From the NCBI RefSeq assembly GCF_002934685.1, contig NZ_NKHL01000104.1:1-64000 (forward strand): 64,000 nucleotides of DNA, in the 5' to 3' direction. A program made the translations under genes and the position numbers. Positions 29,459 to 37,402 of the stretch are shown here, piece after piece. Position 1 is the stretch's first letter. Each line of letters opens with the position of its first letter. Source of the stretch: Pseudomonas bohemica (lineage in GTDB: Bacteria; Pseudomonadota; Gammaproteobacteria; Pseudomonadales; Pseudomonadaceae). The notes below the pieces were generated by a model that saw only the letters and a list, made by a program, of their open reading frames with translations, made no database searches and was not told the origin of the DNA.

Positions 29459-30808
29459 ATGACCACTCGTATCCTGACCGGTATCACTACCACCGGTACG
29501 CCCCATCTGGGCAATTACGCCGGTGCCATTCGCCCGGCTATCGTCGCCAGCCGCCAGAGTGACGCCGATTCGTTCTACTTCCTGGCCGATTACCATGCGT
29601 TGATCAAGTGCGATGACCCGCTGCGCATTCAGCGCTCGCGCTTGGAAATCGCCGCGACCTGGCTGGCTGCCGGTCTGGACGTCGACCGCGTGACCTTCTA
29701 CCGCCAGTCCGATATCCCGGAAATCCCCGAGCTGACCTGGCTGCTGACTTGCGTCGCCGCCAAGGGCCTGCTCAACCGCGCCCACGCTTACAAGGCGTCG
29801 GTGGACAAAAACGTCGAAGCGGGTGAAGACCCGGACGCTGGCGTCACCATGGGGCTGTTCAGCTATCCGGTGCTGATGGCCGCTGACATCCTGATGTTCA
29901 ACGCCCATCAGGTCCCGGTAGGGCGCGATCAGATTCAGCACGTCGAAATGGCGCGCGACATCGGCCAGCGTTTCAACCATCTGTTCGGCAATGGCAAGGA
30001 GTTCTTCGTCATGCCCGAAGCGTTGATCGAGGAGAGCGTCGCGACCTTGCCGGGCCTGGACGGTCGCAAGATGTCGAAAAGCTACGACAACACCATTCCA
30101 CTGTTCAGCAGCGCCAGGGAAATGAAGGATGCGATCTCGCGCATCGTGACCGACTCGCGTCTGCCGGGCGAGGCGAAGGACCCGGACAATTCGCACCTGT
30201 TCACGCTGTATCAGGCATTCGCCAGCAAGTCGCAGAGCGACGAGTTCCGCGCCGATCTGCTACAGGGCCTGGGGTGGGGCGACGCCAAGCAGCGTCTGTT
30301 CCAGCTGCTCGATGGCGAGTTGGGCGAAGCCCGCGAAAACTACCATCGTCTGATTGAACGCCCGGCCGATCTGGAAGACATTCTGCAAACCGGTGCGCAG
30401 AAAGCCCGGCGCATCGCTACACCGTTCCTCGGTGAACTGCGTGAAGCGGTTGGCCTGCGATCTTTCCGCGCAAGCACTCAAACCGTTGCCACGGCCAAGA
30501 AAAAAGCCAGCAAAGGCGCGCGCTTCGTCAGCTTCCGTGAAGACGATGGCAGCTTCCGTTTTCGTCTGTTGGCCGCCGATGGCGAGCAACTGCTGTTGTC
30601 GCGCAATTTCGCCGACGGCAAGGCTGCTGGCGCCGTGACCAAACAGCTGCAGCAAGGTGGCGAGCTGGACATTCGGACAGAAGGCGAGGCCTTTACCGTA
30701 TGGCTGGAAGGCACGTGCGTCGCGGATAGCCCCGCGTTCGCCGATGCTGCTGCCCGTGATGCTGCGGTCGAGAGCCTGAAACTGGCCCTGGCGCCACAAC
30801 AGGATTAA
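29459..30808 (+). CDS. trpS: tryptophanyl-tRNA synthetase with extra C-terminal domain
   Basis: TrpS charges tRNA-Trp. The class I motifs are PHLGN (HIGH equivalent, about 15-19) and KMSKS (204-208). The 449-residue protein is about 110 residues longer than the E. coli enzyme. The extension (about 345-449) contains a segment of the type FRFRLLAADGEQLLLSRNF that resembles DUF1508/YegP repeats. The extension appears to be a regular feature of Pseudomonas TrpS; its role is not known. A terminator follows. Confidence 0.96.
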   Translation: MTTRILTGITTTGTPHLGNYAGAIRPAIVASRQSDADSFYFLADYHALIKCDDPLRIQRSRLEIAATWLAAGLDVDRVTFYRQSDIPEIPELTWLLTCVAAKGLLNRAHAYKASVDKNVEAGEDPDAGVTMGLFSYPVLMAADILMFNAHQVPVGRDQIQHVEMARDIGQRFNHLFGNGKEFFVMPEALIEESVATLPGLDGRKMSKSYDNTIPLFSSAREMKDAISRIVTDSRLPGEAKDPDNSHLFTLYQAFASKSQSDEFRADLLQGLGWGDAKQRLFQLLDGELGEARENYHRLIERPADLEDILQTGAQKARRIATPFLGELREAVGLRSFRASTQTVATAKKKASKGARFVSFREDDGSFRFRLLAADGEQLLLSRNFADGKAAGAVTKQLQQGGELDIRTEGEAFTVWLEGTCVADSPAFADAAARDAAVESLKLALAPQQD

Positions 30809-30818
30809 TTGCCATTCC

Positions 30819-30851
30819 AACGGGCCATCGCTACAGTGGCGGCCCGTTTTT
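30819..30851 (+). terminator. trpS terminator
   Basis: AACGGGCC (30819-30826) pairs with GGCCCGTT (30841-30848), with further imperfect pairing inside the loop and T residues to 30851. It lies between trpS and zapE. Confidence 0.75.
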
Positions 30852-30869
30852 GCTCCTTAGCCAGCGAAT

Positions 30870-31964
30870 ATGACGCCCTTAGAAAGTTATCAGAACGACC
30901 TGAAAAAACCCGAATTCTTCCATGATGCCGCCCAGGAAAACGCGGTGCGTCATCTACAGCGTCTGTACGACGATCTGGTCGCAGCCCATGAGAACAAGCC
31001 GGGCCTGTTCGGCAAGCTGTTTGGCAAGAAAAACGTCACGGTGATCAAGGGCCTGTATTTCTGGGGCGGCGTAGGGCGTGGCAAAACCTATCTGGTCGAT
31101 ACTTTCTTCGAAGCGTTGCCGTTCGAAGACAAGATGCGTACGCACTTCCACCGCTTCATGAAGCGCGTGCACGAAGAAATGAAGAAGCTCAAGGGCGAGA
31201 AAAACCCGCTGACGCTGATTGCCAAGCAATTCGCCGGTGAAGCCCGGGTGATCTGCTTCGACGAATTCTTCGTGTCCGACATCACCGATGCCATGATTCT
31301 CGGCACGCTGATGGAAGAGCTGTTCAAGAACGGCGTGACTTTGGTGGCCACGTCGAACATCGTGCCGGACGGTCTGTATAAGGACGGCCTGCAACGTGCG
31401 CGTTTCCTGCCAGCCATTGCGCTGATCAAGCAGAACACAGACATCGTCAACGTCGACAGCGGAGTGGATTATCGTCTGCGTCACCTGGAGCAGGCTGAAC
31501 TGTTCCATTTCCCGCTCAACGAGGCCGCGCAAGAGAGCATGCGCAAAAGCTTCCGTGCGCTGACCCCCGAATGCACCAAGGCCGTCGAAAACGATGTGCT
31601 GATCATCGAGAACCGCCAGATCAAGGCTTTGCGTACCTGCGACGACGTGGCCTGGTTCGATTTCCGCGAATTGTGCGACGGACCGCGCAGCCAGAACGAC
31701 TACATCGAACTCGGCAAGATCTTCCATGCCGTGCTGCTCAGTGGTGTTGAACAGATGAGCGTCACCACCGACGACATCGCCCGCCGCTTCATCAACATGG
31801 TCGACGAATTCTACGATCGTAACGTCAAGCTGATCATCTCGGCGGAGGTTGAATTGAAGGATTTGTACACCGGCGGTCGCTTGAACTTCGAGTTCCAGCG
31901 CACGTTGAGTCGTCTGCTGGAAATGCAATCCCACGAGTTCCTCGCGCGCGCCCACAAGCCTTGA
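30870..31964 (+). CDS. zapE: ZapE, AFG1-like cell-division ATPase
   Basis: ZapE is an AFG1/LACE1-family ATPase that associates with the Z ring during constriction in E. coli. The 364-residue protein has Walker A GGVGRGKT (66-73) and Walker B VICFDEFFVSD (about 128-138). The sensor-like VATSNIVPDGLYKDGLQ stretch near residue 161-177 is also present. It is cytoplasmic. Its convergent neighbour across a REP doublet is the asparaginase gene of the accessory island. Confidence 0.93.
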   Translation: MTPLESYQNDLKKPEFFHDAAQENAVRHLQRLYDDLVAAHENKPGLFGKLFGKKNVTVIKGLYFWGGVGRGKTYLVDTFFEALPFEDKMRTHFHRFMKRVHEEMKKLKGEKNPLTLIAKQFAGEARVICFDEFFVSDITDAMILGTLMEELFKNGVTLVATSNIVPDGLYKDGLQRARFLPAIALIKQNTDIVNVDSGVDYRLRHLEQAELFHFPLNEAAQESMRKSFRALTPECTKAVENDVLIIENRQIKALRTCDDVAWFDFRELCDGPRSQNDYIELGKIFHAVLLSGVEQMSVTTDDIARRFINMVDEFYDRNVKLIISAEVELKDLYTGGRLNFEFQRTLSRLLEMQSHEFLARAHKP

Positions 31965-31969
31965 TGCCG

Positions 31970-32052
31970 CTGCAGGAGAGCGCTAGCCCGCGATTGCGAA
32001 TGATCTGTGCGTGTCTGACGCACTGTCATCGCGGGCTAGCGCACTCCTATAG
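31970..32052. repeat. REP doublet at the right edge of the accessory island
   Basis: Arms 31970-31994 and 32028-32052 are inverted copies with core GCTAGCCCGCGAT, a variant of the main REP core in which CTTG is replaced by CTAG. It occupies the 94-bp gap between the convergent genes zapE and the asparaginase gene, exactly where the conserved Pseudomonas gene order is broken. Confidence 0.8.
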
Positions 32053-32058
32053 AATGCG

Positions 32059-33039
32059 CTAAATCATCGCCAGCCAATGCTCAAGCTCGTCCTCACGCCC
32101 GGAACCCATCAGCAGCCACAGCAGAATCCTCGCTTTCCTCGCCGAGAGCAGGCCCGACATTCGCGCCCCTTTCGCGATCAAATCCAGTTCGCCGCCTTCG
32201 AATCCATAGGTTTCACGCGCTGTAGAGCCTGAGCCAGTTCGCGTGCCTACGATCACCGGGAGAGTACCTGTCAGCCTTCCGATCACCTGTGCCCACTCCC
32301 GGGAAACATGCCCGGCGCCAAAGCCCGCAATCACCACGCCGCTGTAACCCAAATCAACGATCCGCTCCAGTATCAGCGGCGCATCGCCCAACGTGGCTTC
32401 GAGCAGGGCGATTTGATGGCTCCGAAGGACCGGAGCGGGCAGGGTCAGCCGGGCGTGGGGCGCTTTCAGATAAACCGCTCGCCCTTCGATGATCAGCCCC
32501 TGTGGACCGAACAGCGGCGACGCAAACGCGTGGACCGCCAGCGAGTCGCACTTGCTGACGTAGCGGGCGCTATGGATCTGATCGTTCATGACGACCTGCA
32601 CGCCGCGCCCACGACTGCCTTCGTCCAGCGCCACCCGGGTAGCTGCCAGCAGATTGGCCGGTCCATCGGCGCCTGGCTGGGTGGCGGCACGCATGGCGCC
32701 GGTGATGACGACAGGCACGTTCTTTTCCCACAGCAGATCCAGAAAGAACGCCGTTTCGTCCATGCTGTCGGTGCCTTGGGTCACAACGACGCCTTGAGCC
32801 CCGGCATCGACCTGTCTGTTCGCCCATTCGAGCAGGTGCAGCAAGTCGTCGAAATCCAGCGATGCGCTGGGGTGCAGGCAAAGGGTTTCGGCACGGACAT
32901 CTGCCAGCGCCGAAAGGCCGGGTACCGCTGCCAGCAGGGCTTCCCCTGTCAGGCTGGGCATGACGCCTTTTTGGCCCGCCTGGGCTTGCATGCTGACCGT
33001 GCCACCCAATGCGGCGATCGCGAGTACAGGTTTGGTCAT
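32059..33039 (-). CDS. asparaginase-family amidohydrolase
   Basis: This 326-residue protein matches the bacterial type I/II asparaginase family. The N-terminal nucleophile region is LGGTVSM (T14), and the second catalytic segment is VTQGTDSMDETAFF (about 86-99), followed by a GAMR segment. No signal peptide is seen, so it is cytoplasmic. It is the last gene of the accessory operon, 27 bases after the membrane-protein gene. Because its neighbours handle amides, its natural substrate may be something other than asparagine. Confidence 0.88.
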   Translation of the reverse strand: MTKPVLAIAALGGTVSMQAQAGQKGVMPSLTGEALLAAVPGLSALADVRAETLCLHPSASLDFDDLLHLLEWANRQVDAGAQGVVVTQGTDSMDETAFFLDLLWEKNVPVVITGAMRAATQPGADGPANLLAATRVALDEGSRGRGVQVVMNDQIHSARYVSKCDSLAVHAFASPLFGPQGLIIEGRAVYLKAPHARLTLPAPVLRSHQIALLEATLGDAPLILERIVDLGYSGVVIAGFGAGHVSREWAQVIGRLTGTLPVIVGTRTGSGSTARETYGFEGGELDLIAKGARMSGLLSARKARILLWLLMGSGREDELEHWLAMI

Positions 33040-33066
33040 TGTGATTCTCTTGAGTGAATTGAAGGC

Positions 33067-34281
33067 TCAAACCAGTGGTTGCAGCGCGCCCGTCAGCGGC
33101 ACGATCAGCAGGGTACTGATGGCCATCGACAAGACGTTGGCGATGTAAGGATGCATGTATTTTGGCAAACGAGCAGCCATTGCGGTGGCAAATGGCGGTG
33201 CGATTACAGCCCCAAGAAGCGCACTCGGCAGGATCACCGACATGCTCGCACCCAAGGTCAGGATAGCGGCGGGCACCACGGACACCAGTGGGATGTAGGT
33301 TGGATACCAACCGAGTCGGATCCATTGCTTGCGCCAGAGCAACACGCCGATGGCTGCGCTGAGCAGTTGCCCACCCATCAACGCGGGTAGCAGACCCGAG
33401 CCGTAGGCAGGGCTGTGCGGATTGATCAGAAATGCCAGCGCCACTCCTGCGAGCAATCCCAGGCTTGCCAGCTCGTTGCCGAAGAACGGTGCTTCGGAAA
33501 AGTCCGCCAGTATGCGGCGCAACACCCAAGCCGCGCCGTAGCTGGGAGCAGGAGCGGGTGTGGCAGGCTTGGCTTGTTGGCTCTGGACTTCACGGCCGCG
33601 GACCAGCGTGGGAAACCAGCGGCATAACTGAAACGCCAGCAGGCTGGCAAAGGCCATGCCCAGTACACTGCCGACCACCGCTGGCAGATCCAGTGGATTG
33701 CACACATGGTTGACGATCAGCAACGCCGTTGGTGTGACCAGCGTCGCCCCCAGCAGCGCGCCGCTGACCGCCACCCGCCAGCCTCGGCCGAACAGCAGCA
33801 CCATGGCCGCAGGCAGTGAGACGAAGGCGACGAAGGTGGGTTGCCAGGCTTGCGCCGACAGCATCCAGCCCCAGAGCAGGTTGCTCAGCAGCAGGCCGAG
33901 CAGCGAGCTGATGATCAGCCAGGGCCACAATCCGGTGCCGTAGCAGATGGGAAATCCCGCCCAGGCCTTGCCATTGCGGCTGCCGAAGTAGGCCAGCGCT
34001 GCCCCAGCCAGAAGGCCAATGGACGCGAACTCATGTTTGTAGAAGGCGAACTCGCTGATGTCACCGACCACCCAGCGCCACCAGGAGGCGGGCAAGTGCA
34101 GGTTTTGCGCAATGTCGTCGTAGCTGGGCCACGCAGTCTGAAGCTCAAGCTCACGGACCAGCCACAGGCCACTGATGACCGAAAGCGTGACTGCGACGAG
34201 CAAGCCGCTGAGGGACAGCAGCGAGCCAACGATCTGCCGTTGAACGTGCCGGTTGTATTCACGTCGAAAGGTGTTGTTCAT
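33067..34281 (-). CDS. multi-pass membrane protein with tandem internal duplication, unknown family
   Basis: From ATG 34281 (GAGGA upstream) the product is 404 residues with roughly nine to eleven hydrophobic helices. I do not recognise the family. Residues about 67-190 and 252-365 are two copies of one unit: each begins with a WW/WV-rich helix, then a SEFAF/SEAPF block followed by E-ASIGLLAG or E-LASLGLLAG. Each continues with a GTGL/GSGL block, a Pro-rich LPAA/VPAA block and an SGALLGA/PSALLGA helix. A Gln/Pro-rich linker (about 231-248) joins them. The architecture suggests a transporter or channel; the nitrilase and asparaginase neighbours suggest a nitrogen compound. Confidence 0.75.
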   Translation of the reverse strand: MNNTFRREYNRHVQRQIVGSLLSLSGLLVAVTLSVISGLWLVRELELQTAWPSYDDIAQNLHLPASWWRWVVGDISEFAFYKHEFASIGLLAGAALAYFGSRNGKAWAGFPICYGTGLWPWLIISSLLGLLLSNLLWGWMLSAQAWQPTFVAFVSLPAAMVLLFGRGWRVAVSGALLGATLVTPTALLIVNHVCNPLDLPAVVGSVLGMAFASLLAFQLCRWFPTLVRGREVQSQQAKPATPAPAPSYGAAWVLRRILADFSEAPFFGNELASLGLLAGVALAFLINPHSPAYGSGLLPALMGGQLLSAAIGVLLWRKQWIRLGWYPTYIPLVSVVPAAILTLGASMSVILPSALLGAVIAPPFATAMAARLPKYMHPYIANVLSMAISTLLIVPLTGALQPLV

Positions 34282-34291
34282 GACCGGGTCC

Positions 34292-35186
34292 TCAGCGTGG
34301 CAGTTGTGGATGGCCGGTGTAGCCCAGCATGGCGTCGTACAGATCTGTACGACGGTCCCGGTGCAGGTCGTTGAGGTCGTTCCAGATGGGCGCACTTCGG
34401 GTGCTGCTCAAGTCGATGTCGGCGTAGAGGATGGTTTCCTGCTCGGCATCCGCGACCGGCCCCAGAGGCCAGCCATTGGTGCCGGCAATCAGTGAACAGC
34501 CGAGAAAGCGTTCGCCGCGATCGGTTCCAATGCGGTTGGCTGCAGCGATGAAAACGTTGTTGACGTGTGCCGCCGTCATCGTCAGGTAGGTCGCCATGCA
34601 CCGCCCGGCGTTGTCGAACAGCGGAGGGGGCGTCCAGACCCAGTTGTTCAGGCTGCAGATGATGTCCGCACCTTGCTGGCTCAGTATTCGCGGCACTTCC
34701 GGGAACCAGATGTCCCAGCAGATCAGCAGGCCAATGCGACCGATCTTCGTTTCGAAGACCGGGAATCCCAGGTCGCCCGGCGAAAACCAGAGCTTTTCCT
34801 GATTCCACAGATGCGCTTTGCGGTACACCCCGATGAAGCCCTCGGGTCCCACCAGTACGGCTGAGTCAAAGAGTTTCATGCCGGCCTGCTCGACCAGACC
34901 GGCCGCGAGATAGACAGTGTGAGCGCGGGCAAAATCGATCCATTGTTGCACGCTCGGCCCTTCAGGAATCGCTTCTGCGTGGAGAAATGCCTGTTCGCGC
35001 GTCTCAAAGGTGTAGCCGGTGCTGGACAACTCGGGGAGAACGATCAGATTGGCACCGCGTTCTACCGCTTGCTGCGCAAGACTCAGACATGAGTGCCATG
35101 TTGCGTTGACAATTTTCTGTTCCACATTGCGGGTCGCACTGGATAACGGCGACGCGGATGGGGCTGGCAGCTTTCTTTGTATGCAT
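34292..35186 (-). pseudogene. nitrilase-superfamily carbon-nitrogen hydrolase with N-terminal frameshift
   Basis: The expected N terminus (IRVAVIQCDPQ after ATG 35186) is read in one frame to about codon 33. The remainder, starting near LAQQAVERGANLIVLPEL, is in the next frame. Dropping one base near 35087 restores a continuous 297-residue enzyme. The catalytic triad is intact downstream: Glu in VLPELSS, Lys in YRKAHLW and Cys in LLICWDIW. Such enzymes hydrolyse amides or carbamoyl groups. An alternative in-frame start at 35236 gives an unrelated N terminus. A sequencing error is possible. It precedes the membrane-protein gene by 10 bases. Confidence 0.8.
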
Positions 35187-35367
35187 GAGTCGGCCTGTTT
35201 GTTATTCGTATGAATGGCTTTTTTATAAGATGGCATTCATTTGAATTGGACAAGTCGGCCGTTTCTGAGAGTGGTATAGGAAAGTTCTTGTTGGGAGTTA
35301 GTTGCGCGTGTGGATCGACTTCTTGATTAAAAGCCAATCCAGAGTTAATTGGCTTAATGCGTTTACG

Positions 35368-36148
35368 TCAAACTCGATAACGCGGATAGTCGCGCATGGA
35401 AAAACCACCATTGAACCGTGCGCCGGTTTTATCGCAGATATGAATGACCGCATCGACGGCGCCACGCAGACATGGCTCTGTCCAGCCCGCATCGACCGAA
35501 AAGGATTCGCCCGAAAGATAGAGGCCCGACTGCGCTGCATATTCGCGGTTGTAGCTCATCAGGCTCACGGCGTCTTGATATGCCCCCGGTCGATAGAGTT
35601 TCGCGCAACCCAGTGCATCGCGATCCGTGACCCAACGTTGAACGACAGCCTTCTCGGAATCGATGTAAGGCGACAGCCGCTGTTGGACATTGCTGCAGTT
35701 CATCAGGATGCGATCGAGTTCATCCATACACTTCTGAACCAGCTCCTGATCCGGGAATGACGCGAGTTTGGTGGCGTCATCCTCCCAGGTGTAACTCAAT
35801 AAAATGCAGTCGTCTTCATAGTGGTCGTTGTAGCGATACATGTAGACGTCATGTACGAAAGTGTCTGTCACCCGTATCTGGGGAATCTTTGTGTCACTCG
35901 AAACGAAGGTCTGCGCAGCGAAGCAATTCTCGGGCGGCCACAAGTCCGGTGACGCCAGCACCGATGATGCAAATCTTGTGGGACGTGCTGCTGGCGCTGG
36001 CTATGCCGTCAGGCTGTTCAAGCAACTTTCGATAGTCGAAACACAGATCTGGCGGGTTGGGAAAGCGCGCTGCCCAATCCGAATGCGGTTGGGCGGCGAG
36101 GTGCCTGGCTATTTTTGCGGGGTAAGCGTAGCTCGATCCAATGGTCAT
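35368..36148 (-). pseudogene. remnant of a flavin amino-acid 2-monooxygenase (IaaM/DavB-like), internal deletion
   Basis: The N-terminal piece (from 36148) has the FAD-binding motif IIGAGVTGLVAARELL and stops at 35894. The C-terminal piece (from about 35912 to 35368), in a different frame, has LLSYTWEDDATK and a GLYLSG...AGW flavin-binding end, both characteristic of tryptophan and lysine 2-monooxygenases. Relative to a family length near 557 residues, roughly 280-300 central residues are missing, as well as the reading frame. These enzymes turn an L-amino acid into its one-carbon-shorter amide. The next gene downstream is an amidase-type nitrilase. The assignment to tryptophan rather than lysine or phenylalanine is open. 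Confidence 0.8.
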
Positions 36149-36257
36149 CCTGACCGGTCCTCTTCAGTGTGGCGTGATGGGTCAGGCTACTGAAGAGGAC
36201 TGGCAGCAAGGTCTTAGCTATGTAGCGCACAACTTGTCTGAGAATTGCGTAGGCGGT

Positions 36258-37253
36258 TCAGGCCGCTTGCTGGAATTGCTGGCGATACTGATTGGGCGAG
36301 AGTTCGGTGTGTTGCCTGAACAGTCGTGCGAAGAAGCTGGCGTCGTCGTAGCCCACCTCATAGCTGATGGTCTTGATGCTTTTACGCGAGCCCGACAGCA
36401 GGCCTTTGGCGGTTTCGATGCGCAGGCGTTGCAGGTAGTGCAGCGGTTTGTCGCCGGTTGCGGTCTGGAAGCGGCGCATGAAATTGCGAATGCTCATGCC
36501 GTGCTCCCGCGCGACGTCTTCGAAGCGGAATTTGTCGGCGAAATGCTCTTCGAGCCAGTGCTGGATCTGCAGAATGATTACGTCCTGATGCAGCTTCTGC
36601 CCGCCAAATCCCATGCGGCCCGGCGCATAGCTGCGCTGCACCTCATACAGAATGTCCCGGGCGACGGTTTGCGCGACGTTGGCCCCGCAGAAGCGTTCGA
36701 TCAGATAGATATACAGATCGCACGCCGAAATGCTGCCGGCTGCGCAATACAGGTTATCGGCATCGGTCAGGTGCTTATCCTGATTGAGCAACACATTGGG
36801 GAAACGCTCGGCGAACTCGTTGAAGAAGCGCCAATAGGTGGTCGCCTCCTTACCGTCGAGCAGACCGGCTTCGGCCAGCCAGAAAACGCCACTGGCTTCG
36901 CCGCACAGCACCGCGCCACGGGCATGTTGCTCGCGCAGCCATGGCAGGATCTGTGGATAGCGCTCGCGCAGGGTGTCGAAGTTGTCGACAAAGGCGGGCA
37001 GGATGATGATGTCGGCGTTTTCCAATACGCCATCGACCGGCAGCACCACTTCGCTGAAGCTGCGTACCTGTTTGCCATCCGGACTGATCAGGCGGGTTTC
37101 GAAAGCGGCTTTTAGGCCTTGGCCCAACTGTTTGCCGTAGCGCAGGCTGGCCACATGGAAGAAGTCCTTGGCCTGGGTAAGGGTAGAGGCGAAAATCCCG
37201 TCGATCGCGAGGATGCTGACGCGCCGCAACGGCGCGGTGTGTTGAATAGACAT
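36258..37253 (-). CDS. GlxA-type AraC-family transcriptional regulator
   Basis: The 331-residue protein combines an N-terminal DJ-1/PfpI-like domain (about 10-190, with a cysteine in the VLCGEASG nucleophile-elbow position) and a C-terminal AraC helix-turn-helix pair (about 230-325). Regulators of this type control amino acid, carnitine or quaternary amine use in pseudomonads. It is divergent from the acyl-CoA dehydrogenase gene, the likely target. The same regulator-dehydrogenase-oxidoreductase order is found in P. aeruginosa next to rplM, so it predates the adjacent island. Confidence 0.9.
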   Translation of the reverse strand: MSIQHTAPLRRVSILAIDGIFASTLTQAKDFFHVASLRYGKQLGQGLKAAFETRLISPDGKQVRSFSEVVLPVDGVLENADIIILPAFVDNFDTLRERYPQILPWLREQHARGAVLCGEASGVFWLAEAGLLDGKEATTYWRFFNEFAERFPNVLLNQDKHLTDADNLYCAAGSISACDLYIYLIERFCGANVAQTVARDILYEVQRSYAPGRMGFGGQKLHQDVIILQIQHWLEEHFADKFRFEDVAREHGMSIRNFMRRFQTATGDKPLHYLQRLRIETAKGLLSGSRKSIKTISYEVGYDDASFFARLFRQHTELSPNQYRQQFQQAA

Positions 37254-37402
37254 AATCTGTTGTTCTTATATGGGAAAGTGGTCAAGCAACGGCGTGATCG
37301 TCTTATTTTTTGTCGGATGTGTCCAGTGTCGTCGTCATTGGGCTCGGAATACGCTCTGGTTGCAATCGTGTCCGACAATCCTCCTTCACGCCAAGGTGTC
37401 CC

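Noticed and set aside
35080..35130. Programmed ribosomal frameshift in the nitrilase gene
   Set aside because: No slippery heptamer or internal Shine-Dalgarno was found, and the neighbouring gene is plainly degraded, so ordinary mutation is simpler.
36141..37115. 324-codon plus-strand open frame opposite the GlxA-type regulator
   Set aside because: The minus-strand frame has clear PfpI and AraC domains; the plus frame has no start signal or domain.
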